This document shows positions 44,304 to 54,748 of a stretch of DNA of 64,000 bases, piece after piece. The number at the start of each line of letters is the position of its first letter. The stretch's first letter is position 1. The notes under the pieces are model-generated. The model saw nothing but the letters and a program-made list of their open reading frames with translations, was not told the DNA's origin and searched no databases. Origin of the DNA: Albugo candida (taxonomy: Eukaryota > Oomycota > Peronosporomycetes > Albuginales > Albuginaceae); NCBI GenBank assembly GCA_905220665.1, contig CAJNAR010000171.1:124001-188000 (forward strand), written 5' to 3'. The position numbers were made by a program, and so were the translations under genes.

Positions 44304-47084
44304 TCATGGGCAGATTTTGTTGGAGGAAGTCTGAGGTCCGCAGACTTTGATTTTGTTGGGACGTTGGCGTGACTTGGTCTTGCAGCACATCAAGTCGGTG
44401 ATATTGCCAGTTGTGCTCTTCTTGTGGAGCCGTCGAGATAATTGTGACGCTTGGAGTGAATTATCAGCCCATTCGTGGGCTTCACGACACAACTTGCAAG
44501 TGCATCCTTTTTTGCATAAAGATGGAAGAAAAGATACTCCATCTTGAGACGAAGCGTTTGTAATCTTCGTTATGTGTGAAAGAGAGACCCAGGGTTTCTC
44601 GATGGCATGATAGATTGGAAACCGTTGTTTTCGTACTGCTTTCATATTCCACTGGTGACTTTCGATCAATGTAGTACGCAATGTCCTTAAATTGTCGACA
44701 GCAATTCGTTTCCATCGGTCCTCTAGAAGCTCCAATATCACTACTTCTGATTGACACATATACACAGTTGACGTGTGATTGCTCATCGCTGAATTTTGTT
44801 CAAGATGGCAATCGCACTCTTCTGAATCATCCAACTTTGCGTGTAGATTCCCCGTCAAAAAAAAGCCATGTTGCCCGATCGTTGCCACACGCACGAGTCC
44901 TTCTTTGTGAATATGTTGTGTTTCCAGACTGTTGACAGACCCGGGTTGTTTACTCCTTTTAAAAGCATCTCTGCCGTTGACGCTTTGGTCATCCATTGAA
45001 CGGCAGGAAGATGCTTCCACAATCGGTCGTCGAAGATAGACGCCTACTTCACCGCTCTGTACAATAAAGAGCGAGTTGGAAGCGTGCGGAAATGCATGCC
45101 GAGCATCGCAAATTTTTTCTTGCGCATCATAAGCCAGACGAACGCAATGCATGAAATCGCACTGAGCCATGAAACTGACTTTGGTTAAACCTCGAGCTCG
45201 ATCGACCATAGCATGACGAAGGGATACTTCGGGTAAAGCCTTGCGGAGGCATTCGATGTGTGGTCGCTCGATCACAAGCAAGTCACTATCACAAGCTGCG
45301 ACGGCTGAAGCTGAACGAGGAAGCGATGCTGCTAGCGCAAGCTCTCCAAATACGGAACCGGCCGGTAATGTAGCTAAGATTACTTGTGGCTTCTTAGCAT
45401 CTGTACACTCGGCGCCCGTCGAGTTTTCTGCTAGACCGCGACGAATCGGTGCGTCTTCGGACACAATGTGTACACTCCCGCAGAGAATAAGGAATGCTTT
45501 GTTTTCAACTTTGCCTTGCTCAAATATAATGGTGTTTTTCTGAGTATGAATAAATCCAATATACTTGGACAATTCAAGTGCCACTTTGCGTTGCTCCATC
45601 TGACGAGGGATATTGAAATTTTTAAGAAGTATGGTTGTATCCAGCACACGTGCGATGAAATTCACATCCGCGATAGTCCGCATACTAGGCGCAAGCGTGA
45701 GAATTCTACGAGCCTCGGATCGTAACATGCTCAGTGAAGGCAAAGCCGATATTCCACATATGGCACGTAAAGTGATGGGATCAAAATAAGATGAAAGTTG
45801 ACACTTCTGGTTTAATTCGCGAAGAACTGTTGAGTAGATGTTGTCACCATTAAGCTTTTCATTATATGCTGTTTGGAAGGTCTTGAGAAATTTGACAAGG
45901 TGATGAGATACTTTCGGATTTGTAAGATGAAGATTCCGAGCATTGCGGGCCAAGTTCCATTCTGCTGCGAGAAAAGTTGCAATGGCGTCTTCTGCGTCGG
46001 AATCTACTTGCGTATTTCCGAGTCGTAGACAGTTGTGGTACATTTCGCGCGTGAATACCATACATATAACTTTATCTAAGCCGTCGCATTTGGTGTGTAA
46101 ATCAGAAGGAAGCCGTTTATGATACCTATGACTGTTGACACTTGCGTTTGCTGATGATATGGCAATCACATGAGCTGTTCGAGAGCGATTCAATAGACCC
46201 ATCTCTCCAATACAACAAATGTCGTGTTTTTCGGCCACGACAACTGAGCGTACCTTAAATAAGGGAGCGGTTGCTTCCGTGTCCAATCCCAAGCCATCGA
46301 TTTCTTCAAGATTCGCTTCTATGCTCGAGTCTTCCTCCTCGGGAATGATTTCGTCATAACACACTTTGACGGAGCCTTGGACCAATACGTACATTTTATC
46401 ATCTTTATCGTGCTGCCGGCAGATTGCTTCGCCTTCCTCAAAAAATCTTAACGAGCAATGATTAATCAAGTATTGATGCTGCTGAGAAGAAAGATGCTTG
46501 AGAATACCGCAGGACCCGAGCGTATTCTCCAAGCGAAGTTGACAGCGAAACCAGAGAAGTAGGAGTAATTCATCAAATAAAGCCAAAGCTTCATGCTGAC
46601 GAATAACATAACAAGAGGCACCATCTGCTCCTAAAGCTACAGCGTTGACTTCGCTTGGCCCGACTCCAAAAAGGCTCATTTCTCCAAAACACTCGAATGG
46701 CTCATACGTCCAGACATTTATTTCTGCTTTACCTGCACTCATAGCTGCCATTCGCGCTACGACCGCATTGAAAGAGTTTTGGCTGTTCCATTGGCGTTGT
46801 GTCAATCCAACCTGACCAGATTCGACAAAATAAATAGCTTTTTCAAGGTTTCCTTGTCTGAATATGTTTTCACCCTCACGAAATACAATAGGTTCCAATG
46901 CAGTGACCAATTCAGATTCATGTTCTGGATTATGCAAAAGAAGTTGTTGCAGTACGGGAACACGTTCGAGAAGTGTCAGCTTCTTATCGAGTATGTTGAT
47001 GTGATATGTTGATGCACGAAAACTCTGCGCTCCTTTCAGTTCACTCATTCTTGGGCGTCGTGGTGACACATGCGGAAGCACCAT
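44304..47084 (-). CDS. Protein with multiple cyclic nucleotide-binding domains
   Basis: A single exon of 926 codons from the first ATG (MVLPHVSPRRPRM). It contains about four cNMP-binding-like folds at roughly residues 40-185, 195-350, 490-630 and 640-790. The third has a canonical phosphate-binding cassette, FGELALAASLPRSASAVA, including the Arg that holds the cyclic phosphate. The second (IGEMGLLNRSRTAHVIA) keeps an R-T-A. The first (FGEMSLFGVGPSEVNAVA) lacks the Arg, and the fourth is strongly diverged. No kinase, channel or GEF domain is attached, so it may be a sensor or scaffold. The C-terminus has a Cys cluster (CKKGCTCKLC). The gene is convergent with the MAP kinase, its stop 113 bp away. 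Confidence 0.82.
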   Translation of the reverse strand: MVLPHVSPRRPRMSELKGAQSFRASTYHINILDKKLTLLERVPVLQQLLLHNPEHESELVTALEPIVFREGENIFRQGNLEKAIYFVESGQVGLTQRQWNSQNSFNAVVARMAAMSAGKAEINVWTYEPFECFGEMSLFGVGPSEVNAVALGADGASCYVIRQHEALALFDELLLLLWFRCQLRLENTLGSCGILKHLSSQQHQYLINHCSLRFFEEGEAICRQHDKDDKMYVLVQGSVKVCYDEIIPEEEDSSIEANLEEIDGLGLDTEATAPLFKVRSVVVAEKHDICCIGEMGLLNRSRTAHVIAISSANASVNSHRYHKRLPSDLHTKCDGLDKVICMVFTREMYHNCLRLGNTQVDSDAEDAIATFLAAEWNLARNARNLHLTNPKVSHHLVKFLKTFQTAYNEKLNGDNIYSTVLRELNQKCQLSSYFDPITLRAICGISALPSLSMLRSEARRILTLAPSMRTIADVNFIARVLDTTILLKNFNIPRQMEQRKVALELSKYIGFIHTQKNTIIFEQGKVENKAFLILCGSVHIVSEDAPIRRGLAENSTGAECTDAKKPQVILATLPAGSVFGELALAASLPRSASAVAACDSDLLVIERPHIECLRKALPEVSLRHAMVDRARGLTKVSFMAQCDFMHCVRLAYDAQEKICDARHAFPHASNSLFIVQSGEVGVYLRRPIVEASSCRSMDDQSVNGRDAFKRSKQPGSVNSLETQHIHKEGLVRVATIGQHGFFLTGNLHAKLDDSEECDCHLEQNSAMSNHTSTVYMCQSEVVILELLEDRWKRIAVDNLRTLRTTLIESHQWNMKAVRKQRFPIYHAIEKPWVSLSHITKITNASSQDGVSFLPSLCKKGCTCKLCREAHEWADNSLQASQLSRRLHKKSTTGNITDLMCCKTKSRQRPNKIKVCGPQTSSNKICP

Positions 47085-47730
47085 CGCGTCTTCGTCCAAT
47101 GACCGACTGATTAATTATTCGTCGGACCATGAGCCACAGCAAATCACAATTTAAGTGCATCTAAAAATAATTGCATCGTTGGTTTAGCTTTATTTAACCG
47201 TACCGTGAGATTTTTGTTTTGTTCTGTTCAAGAAAACCGGTTTCATTCATGGATCATGTCCTTCGATATTAAGTTGAAGTTTGCTTAGAATGGCAATTAC
47301 CTGCGATTATCAACTACTTACATCTATCTGCATATTCGATCGATATGTGCATGCTTTTTTCTACTTTGCCGATATGATGCGAGAAAAAGCAGCTGTTACG
47401 TGTGCGGTGTAGAAGTCAGATCTGCAAATGAAGAAGAGCAACATTCGGACCGTGAGACTGTTGCCTCTGTTAACCCTGATTACCGAGACCATTAAAAATT
47501 TACTTCTAGCCACCACCGACCTTCTCCCATATTTGGAGAAAAAAATGCGTTGGACACATGTCAATGTAATTGCGTTACACCATTTACACAATCTCGTTAC
47601 AACTGATCAACTATAGAAAAGTTTAACGATACACGATTTCTTCTCTCCGATTAGGGTTAACAATACCCTTCCCCTAGCTCAAGTTGTTCAATTTGAGTCA
47701 GAAGTTTAAAATACGATTTGATCGTACACC
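47085..47730. other. Divergent intergenic region
   Basis: About 650 bp between the cyclic-nucleotide protein and the HAD gene, both transcribed outward. No gene is seen. Confidence 0.45.
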
Positions 47731-48520
47731 ATGGCGGTTGCGACGGTACCAACGATATTAAGATCTCCTTCTCCTGACCGACCAGGTAGCTAGCTCCATG
47801 TAACATCTGTCTCATCCCACATCTGAACTCTCCTTGTTTTTGTCAGTGATCATTTTGGACTGGGACGATACACTTTTACCAACATCGGCGCTAACACATT
47901 TGGGAATCGCCGGGGATGATTCGCATCGCGCAACCTCACTTTTCGAAGAGGTATGTAATTGCCAAACTGGCCCCATCGTGCCTGAACTAAGTATTGAATT
48001 GTAGGATCGAATCGCTTTGGATCTCCTGAGTGCGCAAGTCAAATTGTTTCTTGAGAGATGTATCGAATCCGCGGAATGCTACATTATAACCAATTCGGAG
48101 GACGGATGGGTCCACAGATCATGCAAATTATTTATCCCAGATGTGCTACCGCTGCTTGAGTGCATTCCCGTCATTTCCGCTTGCAGCAAATACGCATTGC
48201 AGTATCCATGGAGACCATTACAGTGGAAGATAGCTGCATTCCGCGACCTCTTATTAGATTACAGCCCAGATCACCCACAACATGATGAATCCAATGCGTT
48301 CCGACATATCATAGCGTTTGGTGATGCCGACTCAGATCGTGAGGCGATACACACCGTAGGTGGACGCATGAAAAACTGCATAGTCAAGTCGATTCAATTT
48401 GTACCAAATCCTGATTTGCAACAATTACACAAGCAATTGAGCTGGATGAACAAATTCATGGACGAGCTCCAAATGCATCCAAAACCACTGGATCTTGTAA
48501 TTTCAAAGAAAATGTTATGA
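47731..48520 (+). CDS. Small HAD-family hydrolase
   Basis: Three exons: 47731-47785, 47847-47950 and 48005-48520 (introns 61 and 54 nt), giving 224 residues. The first exon (MAVATVPTILRSPSPDRP) joins to VIILDWDDTLLPTS, which is HAD motif I with the nucleophile and acid/base Asp. Motif II is IITNSEDGW and motif IV is AFGDADSDREAI. A Lys in the WRPLQWKIAAF region may be motif III. It is likely a phosphatase; the substrate is unknown. I know similar HAD-like proteins only as uncharacterised eukaryotic, mainly oomycete, sequences. The in-frame stop right before the motif I exon shows that the short first exon is needed. Confidence 0.72.
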
Positions 48521-48801
48521 TATCCGCAATCCTTGCAAGCAATTTCAGCGCCTATCATCCACATACCGAACTAACTATCTATACAATTGAATAGAAATAC
48601 AACGAAGCATCAATCTCACATTAAAATAAGAGGTGGAAATATATATATCTGATGACATACTCAAGTGTTTAATTCACATTAATACCGGCCATTGATTCTG
48701 ACAGTACCTCGCTGAATAATGATTCTACAATAGCCCTCTAAATCCACTACCCTCCCACATTCTATATATACAGCCATCTTTGCTTACTCCCTCCTAAACC
48801 T

Positions 48802-48809
48802 TTTGGCGC
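48802..48809 (+). promoter_or_regulatory. E2F-like site upstream of MCM5
   Basis: TTTGGCGC fits the E2F/DP consensus TTTSSCGC and lies 37 bp before the MCM5 ATG, with a TATATATA stretch about 22 bp further upstream. E2F control of MCM genes at G1/S is known in animals and plants; here it is inferred from one site. Confidence 0.4.
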
Positions 48810-48845
48810 GCAACATACAAAAAAGTCAACCACAAGTGCAACGCG

Positions 48846-51284
48846 ATGGATTGGGATGTTGGTCGCGTTACTGCGATGAGTGCAGAAGGAGAAATGCAGT
48901 CGCCTGTTAAAAACAACCAAAATCTATCGCTTCATGATGTACAAATTCGATTTCGCGATTTCTTACGAAATTTCCGCGTGGGAACAATCTTCCACTATCG
49001 AGAGCAAATGCTTGGAAACTATCGTCGAAAATTATTTTTCTGCACGGTTCATCTCACCCATTTGGGCGTCTACGATTCAATACTACAAGACTTGCTGCTT
49101 CAGAATCCAAAAGAGCATTTGTTTTCACTCGAAGTCGCTGCAAAACACACATTGAAGCAAATTCTACGAATACAGACCTCAGACGTCAATTCCAGCGCAT
49201 CTCTGAGTCAGGAAAGCAGTCAGAATACATCAACACAGGCTCATGTACCCGACATTCAGGTGATTCTCAATAGTGATCAAGTTCCATCGGCGTTGCGCCA
49301 AGTCCATACTCACGAGATCAATCGGTTGATTAAGGTATCGCCACAAGTGGAGAAAACGGGTCATTTCTTCTTATTAGCGAATGTCTTTAGGTTCCTGGAA
49401 TTGTGATCAGTGCCACTCGAGTACGCACAAAGTGCACTTTGGCGACGTTGAAATGTCGAAATTGCGGAAATGTGAAGCGTGTACCAGTTGCTGGACTTGG
49501 TGGCATCAACATCCCTCGTATTTGTGACCGGAATTTGGAAGAGCGCGGTCAGCAACAAACCATGAGCACGGAATCATGCCCAAAAGACTCGTACATGATC
49601 GTTCCGGATCGATGTGAATATGTGGATCAACAAACGCTGAAAATACAAGAAAGCCCTGAGGTGGTACCCACAGGAGAAATGCCAAGAAATATCGCTGTTG
49701 TTACAGATCGTAATCTCGTGGATAAAGCATCACCAGGCACACGAGTGTCGATTATTGGCATAACGTCTGTCGTGAACGCTTCCACAAAGCAACCTGGATC
49801 GGCCCTCCGTACAATCTACCTTCGTGTCGTGGGAATTCAGGCAAGATTGCTCCCACTCACCCCTTGTTTACTAAAGATGATATCTCGGGATTATAGTTTG
49901 ACGAAGACGGGGCAGGACGAGCAAGAATCAGTTTTTCTCCAGCCGAAGAAGAACAGTTTCATGAAATGGCGCGCGATCAAGATTTATACAGCAAGTTGGC
50001 AAATAGTATCGCTCCATCCATTTATGGAGAATACACGAATGATATAAAGAAAGCCATCGCTTGTCTCTTAGTTGGTGGCTCTCGGAAACGGCTGCCTGAT
50101 GGAATGATCGTACGTAGTGCATTCCCTTCCCAATAGACTACTGATTCACGAGTTTTTCTTCTTTTCTTCAGCTTCGTGGGGATATCAATGTGCTATTACT
50201 TGGCGATCCATCCACCGCCAAAAGCCAATTTCTCAAATTTACTGAAAAGGTCGCACCTATTGGCATATACACTTCTGGTAAAGGGAGTAGTGCAGCCGGT
50301 CTCACCGCCTCCGTCATAAAAGATTCTCGCGGTGAATTCTACCTCGAAGGTGGCGCCATGGTTCTCGCCGATGGTGGAGTCGTGTGTATCGATGAATTCG
50401 ATAAAATGCGAGAATCTGATCGAGTTGCTATCCACGAAGCTATGGAACAGCAAACCATTTCAATCGCAAAAGCAGGAATCACAACAATTCTCAACTCTCG
50501 AACATCTGTTTTAGCAGCAGCAAATCCTGTCTTTGGTCGTTATGATGATATGCGTAGCGCATCAGAGAATATTGATTTGATGAGCACAATTCTTTCAAGA
50601 TTTGACATGATCTTCATCGTGCGAGACATACAAGATGATGTTCGCGACCGACAGATTGCAGCTCATGTGGTTCGTATTCACACAAACGCAACGTCCAATC
50701 GAATGACCGGCAATGACAAACGTGATGGCGTCTTTGATGGCGACGATCAAGAAACCGAGTATCCACCATGGCTCATCAAAAAGTTTATCACTTATTGTCG
50801 TGCTCGATGCTCGCCTCGTCTATCGCCTGTGGCCACACAGGCTCTGCAAGATTTCTACGTGACAGTTCGAGATGACATCCGTCAACGTCGTGCATCTGAA
50901 AACACAATTCCCGTTACAGTGAGACAGCTTGAAGCGCTGGTCAGAATCTCGGAATCATTGGCGAAAATGAAGCTTCAGAGAGACGTGACCGAAGCTCACG
51001 TTCGCGAAGCAATCCGTTTATTCACTGTATCGACCATGAACGCCGCTCGAGACGGCGGCACTCAAGGACTCTTCACGGGATTCCACCAAAAAGCACAAGA
51101 AGTAGAGCAAAGTATTTTACGAACGCTCCGTATTGGCTCTCGCGTCGAAACAAACACAATGTATCAGCGTCTTGAGGCTCAAGGGTACAATCCAAATGCC
51201 ATTCAACGCGCGATCCGTGCAATGGTTCAGAAAGGAAGCTTACGTCAGCTTCATCAGTACCGATTCATCGCGCGGATCAAATAG
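48846..51284 (+). CDS. MCM5: DNA replication licensing factor MCM5
   Basis: Four exons: 48846-49334, 49391-49840, 49897-50109 and 50172-51284, giving 754 residues (human 734). It is part of the MCM2-7 replicative helicase. A Cys4 zinc-binding region starts at CRNCGN (about residue 180). The block PDRCEYVDQQTLKIQESPEVVPTGEMPR is typical of MCM5. The AAA+ core has Walker A GDPSTAKS (395-402), Walker B VCIDEFDKMRE and the Arg finger LSRFD, then the winged helix at the C-terminus. Intron 2 (49,841-49,896) begins with GC: CAG|GCAAGA. The reading VVGIQ|FDEDGAGRARISF fits the human sequence and no GT donor is available. An E2F-like site precedes the gene. Confidence 0.96.
49841..49896 (+). other. 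GC-AG intron in MCM5
   Basis: A 56-nt intron with donor CAG|GCAAG and acceptor TTATAG, and a possible branch site TTACTAAAG. Removing it keeps the frame, which is otherwise lost. GC-AG introns make up about 1% of introns in most eukaryotes. The donor matches U1 well apart from the C. Confidence 0.85.
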
Positions 51285-51408
51285 AGGATTTGAATGGGAG
51301 CATTGGATTGGCTGGACTCCTTCTGCTGACTCTAGAAGCAGCTTCTTATCGGTCACCATAAAGAAATCGTTTCTCTGTGAATAGCGTGCCACACTCCGTT
51401 TTGGGGTT

Positions 51409-51433
51409 ATTTAGTGTGCTGTTCACACTAAAT
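51409..51433. repeat. Perfect 10-bp inverted repeat in the Pol eta leader
   Basis: Arms ATTTAGTGTG and CACACTAAAT with a 5-nt loop (CTGTT), ending 10 bp before the Pol eta ATG at 51,444. It could form a hairpin in the mRNA leader or be a dimeric protein site; there is no direct evidence for either. Confidence 0.7.
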
Positions 51434-51443
51434 TTACTTGGGC

Positions 51444-53406
51444 ATGACATCAAAAAGCATTTGCAATCAACAGCGAGTGATCATACATTTGGATTTGGAT
51501 TGTTTTTACGCGCAAGTAGAAGGTCTCAGACTAAAGATACCCGAAACTGAACCAATCGCAGCGCATCAGTGGGGTTTTGTATTGGCGGTTAATTACGTTG
51601 CGCGGCAGTATGGCGTCAAACGTGGAGATTTGATCGATGAAGCCTTGAAAAAATGCCCCAAAATTCATATAGTATGTGCGATTATTCCATTCCAAGCGTA
51701 AACATGCTCTAACCACAAAATGTAGCCGCATGTGGAAGTACTTGGAGAGAATCGATTAACGAATGGCGAACCGTATGACCGTGCTCATCAGAAGGCGACA
51801 TTACGTCGATATAGAGACGCCAGTAACGTTATTTTCCAAGTCTTACGAAAATACGCGAGTGTTTGTGAACGTGCAGGTATTGATGAAGCATATCTGGATG
51901 TAACCGAACGAGCACGGGAACTTGTGGCGAGAATGGAGCACCAAACGCACGACTTTTGTACGTATGCTATCAATCGAGATACTTTAGTGTATGGCGTCTG
52001 TGAGCGAAGAAGGAGCAAAAAAAGTAATGGCGATTTGAAACGCGAAGCAGATGGTTCAGAAGAAGAGTGTGATGTGAGTGAGACGACAGTCCCCTTCGCG
52101 GGATTCCCATTGACAGAGGAAGAACAACTTTTGTGTGTGGGAGCATCGATCTCTCGTGAGATTCGGGAGGCTGTCTATAGCGAGCTTGGATATCGCTGCT
52201 CGACTGGAATTGCCACGAATAAACTCGTCGCTAAACTCGCGTCTCCTTTAAACAAACCCAACGGCCAAACGGTATCATTTATACACTCACGAAAACACTC
52301 GCAAGCTGATTGTGATCTTACTATAGATTGTATCTCCACGATTTGTGCAGCTATTAATGCGTCATCATCCGATACAAAAAGTGCGTGGTTTGGGAGGTAA
52401 ACTTGGCAATCGAATGATGGAATATCACGATCAATTTGTTTGCAGCAAAGCAAAACAAGAAAGTAAAGGGCTTCAAAAGCATCAGAACACGATGGAATCT
52501 GGTGATAAGCGTGATGAAGTGAAGTCAAAGATAACTGCCGGAGAATTCATAGACGCTTGCAGTTTGTCAAGTTTGAGTTCTTACTTTGGAAATGAGACCG
52601 CAGAGTTTGTGTATCGCCTATGTCAAGGGGATGATGGCAATGAACCTGTCGACGGTGAAAAAGTTGATTTGAAAGGCTTCAGTTCTACCAAGCAGTTTAC
52701 GCCGAATAGCCACATTCAGAATGAACTTCAATTGCGGTATTGGCTCGGTATTTTATCAGAAGAAATGATGGATCGAATCAATGAAGAAAAACGAGATCAT
52801 CGTCGATTTCCAGTTCATGTGACGCTACACGTTACGTCAAGCAGCGGGAAAACCAAATGCCGTCGCATATACGCAAATCAGAGCGTCACTCTGGACACAC
52901 TATCTCGTCTCAGCTTTCGAACATTGGAGAATGGATTGGACCAAATTCTCCCGCTTTCGCACATAACACTGCACGCCAAAGACTTTATATCGATTGCAGA
53001 AGAAAAAGCAAGCATTTCATCTTTTTTCTCAAAGCAACAAACCGCAATCAATGACAAAGAAGAATTATCAGAGCAGAGCGACGTGAGGTTAATAGAGAGC
53101 GATCAAGTCAAAACGATGCCCAAAGCAAAGCAAAAAAACATCAGAAGCTTTTTCACTCGTCCGATTGTCAGATCCAACTCCGAGTGCACAAAGAAGGATA
53201 CCGACACAACGGAAAACGATGACGCATTTTACTGCGCAGAGTGCAATTGTCATATTCGTACGCCCAAAGAAGAGCACAAAGATTACCATTTTGCAAAATC
53301 GATTCGACAAAAAGACATTTCCCGTTCGGAAACCTGCATGAAGAATAACCTTTCTGGAACGATGGACGTATTTCTGAGTCAATATAACAAGAAGCCTCGC
53401 CGATGA
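51444..53406 (+). CDS. POLH: DNA polymerase eta
   Basis: Three exons: 51444-51671, 51726-52271 and 52327-53406 (introns 54 and 55 nt), giving 617 residues (human 713). It is a Y-family polymerase that bypasses UV lesions. Catalytic residues are D17/D19 in IIHLDLDCFYAQVE and D129-E130 in GIDEAYLDV. The helix-hairpin-helix block KVRGLGGKLG and the little-finger domain follow. A UBZ-type zinc finger has C561, C564, H575 and H579. A PIP box, QKNIRSFF, lies at 527-534. Two further SFF/VFL-type motifs (SISSFFSK near 487 and MDVFLSQY at the end) may add PCNA contacts. A charged insertion near residue 170 (RRRSKKSNGDLKREADGSEEE) is specific to this lineage. Confidence 0.95.
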
Positions 53407-53467
53407 GCTCAGCATCCCAACGGGGTGGATACTTTTGTTTTGTACTGTAGTATATGCCATTTTCGAG

Positions 53468-54568
53468 ATGAAACCTTTGGAGCTGTCGCCGGCCCACACG
53501 CACGCAAAATACATGAGTTTATGCGTCCTCTGCTTACAGAACAGTTTATTAGCGGTGGTTATGCGTCTTTCACGTGCAAGTGGACGTCCTCAATACAACA
53601 CACGCACAGCTGTGCTTATGGGAGAAGTACTCAAAGTCTTGATTTCCGCTTTACTCATCATATGGGTACGCTTCACAGAAACTTGCCGTTCCCAGAGATA
53701 CATTCGTGAAGGATGCATTACTATCAAACCCCAAGCAAGTCCATTTACAACCATTTTCGATTGGAAGGAAATGATCCGAATCAGCATTCCAGCGCTTATG
53801 TATGTGGTGCAAAATAATCTCCAATACATTGCAATTTCCAACTTGGATGCGCCTGTGTTTCAAGTGCTGTATCAGCTCAAAATCCTATCAACTGCGATAT
53901 TCTCAGTGGCAATAATGGGAAAATCCATCCTTCCCGTACAATGGCTTGCGATTGTCTTGCTTATGTTGGGTGTGGCCTTGGTCCAGCTTGATGAAAGCAA
54001 AGCATCAGTTATTCCCAGCAAAGATGTTAATTCAATTGTCCCCAACCAACAGAGCACATCAACGGGTCTTATTGCTGTCGTGTGCGCTTGTATCTGTTCT
54101 GGTTTCGCCGGTGTCTACTTTGAGAAAATTCTCAAGCGTGTGGATTCAAAAGGGACGATATGGGAGCGTAATGTTCAAATGGGAATCGTTAGTATCGTAT
54201 TGGCTTTAATGGGTCTATTCTGGCAAGATCGACAATTCCTTACAGAATTCGGATTCTTTCACGGCTACCGACTCGTTGTATGGGGTGCGATAACGATCAG
54301 CGCTGCTGGAGGTTTACTGACAGCAATTGTCGTCAAATATGCTGACAATATCCTCAAAGCGTTTGCGACTTCCATCGCGACTGTGTTATCGGTGATCATG
54401 TCCATACTGTTGTTCAACAAAATTCCAACAGCTCAATTCGCGCTTGGAACAATACTTGTAAACTTTTCAGTCTTTGTGTATGGAAACGCATCGAATATGT
54501 TGCAAGAATTGACGCCGCTTCCGCAACTGATGCCTTCTTTGCATAAAAGAAAGATCGCAAACGCGTGA
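53468..54568 (+). CDS. Nucleotide-sugar transporter (SLC35A type)
   Basis: A single exon of 366 codons from the first ATG, only 62 bp after the Pol eta stop. About ten membrane segments are seen. Family motifs are YNTRTAVLMGEVLKVLIS, PALMYVVQNNLQYIAISNLDAPVFQVLYQLKIL, CSGFAGVYFEKILK and VVKYADNILKAFATSIATVLS, which place it with UDP-galactose/UDP-GlcNAc/CMP-sialic-acid transporters. It exchanges a nucleotide sugar for the nucleoside monophosphate in the Golgi. Which sugar cannot be read from the sequence. The short Lys/Arg C-terminus (LHKRKIANA) may help sorting. Confidence 0.92.
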   Translation: MKPLELSPAHTHAKYMSLCVLCLQNSLLAVVMRLSRASGRPQYNTRTAVLMGEVLKVLISALLIIWVRFTETCRSQRYIREGCITIKPQASPFTTIFDWKEMIRISIPALMYVVQNNLQYIAISNLDAPVFQVLYQLKILSTAIFSVAIMGKSILPVQWLAIVLLMLGVALVQLDESKASVIPSKDVNSIVPNQQSTSTGLIAVVCACICSGFAGVYFEKILKRVDSKGTIWERNVQMGIVSIVLALMGLFWQDRQFLTEFGFFHGYRLVVWGAITISAAGGLLTAIVVKYADNILKAFATSIATVLSVIMSILLFNKIPTAQFALGTILVNFSVFVYGNASNMLQELTPLPQLMPSLHKRKIANA

Positions 54569-54748
54569 GCGTATTCGTAATTCTCATTTCGTAATGATCC
54601 CGAAATTAGACTAGCATTATGTGCTCCACACTATCTACTTGTCGAAATCTTCGCAAACGAGAGCCTCAAAGAAGGCCGCCACACAACGATCCAATTTCAC
54701 TGCCTCTGCTCTTCCACTGATATCAAAAAGCTCATATTATCTACAGAA

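Noticed and set aside
49841..50047. Continued open frame after the MCM5 GC donor
   Set aside because: Translation past VVGIQ loses all MCM5 similarity, while splicing to 49,897 regains it at once.
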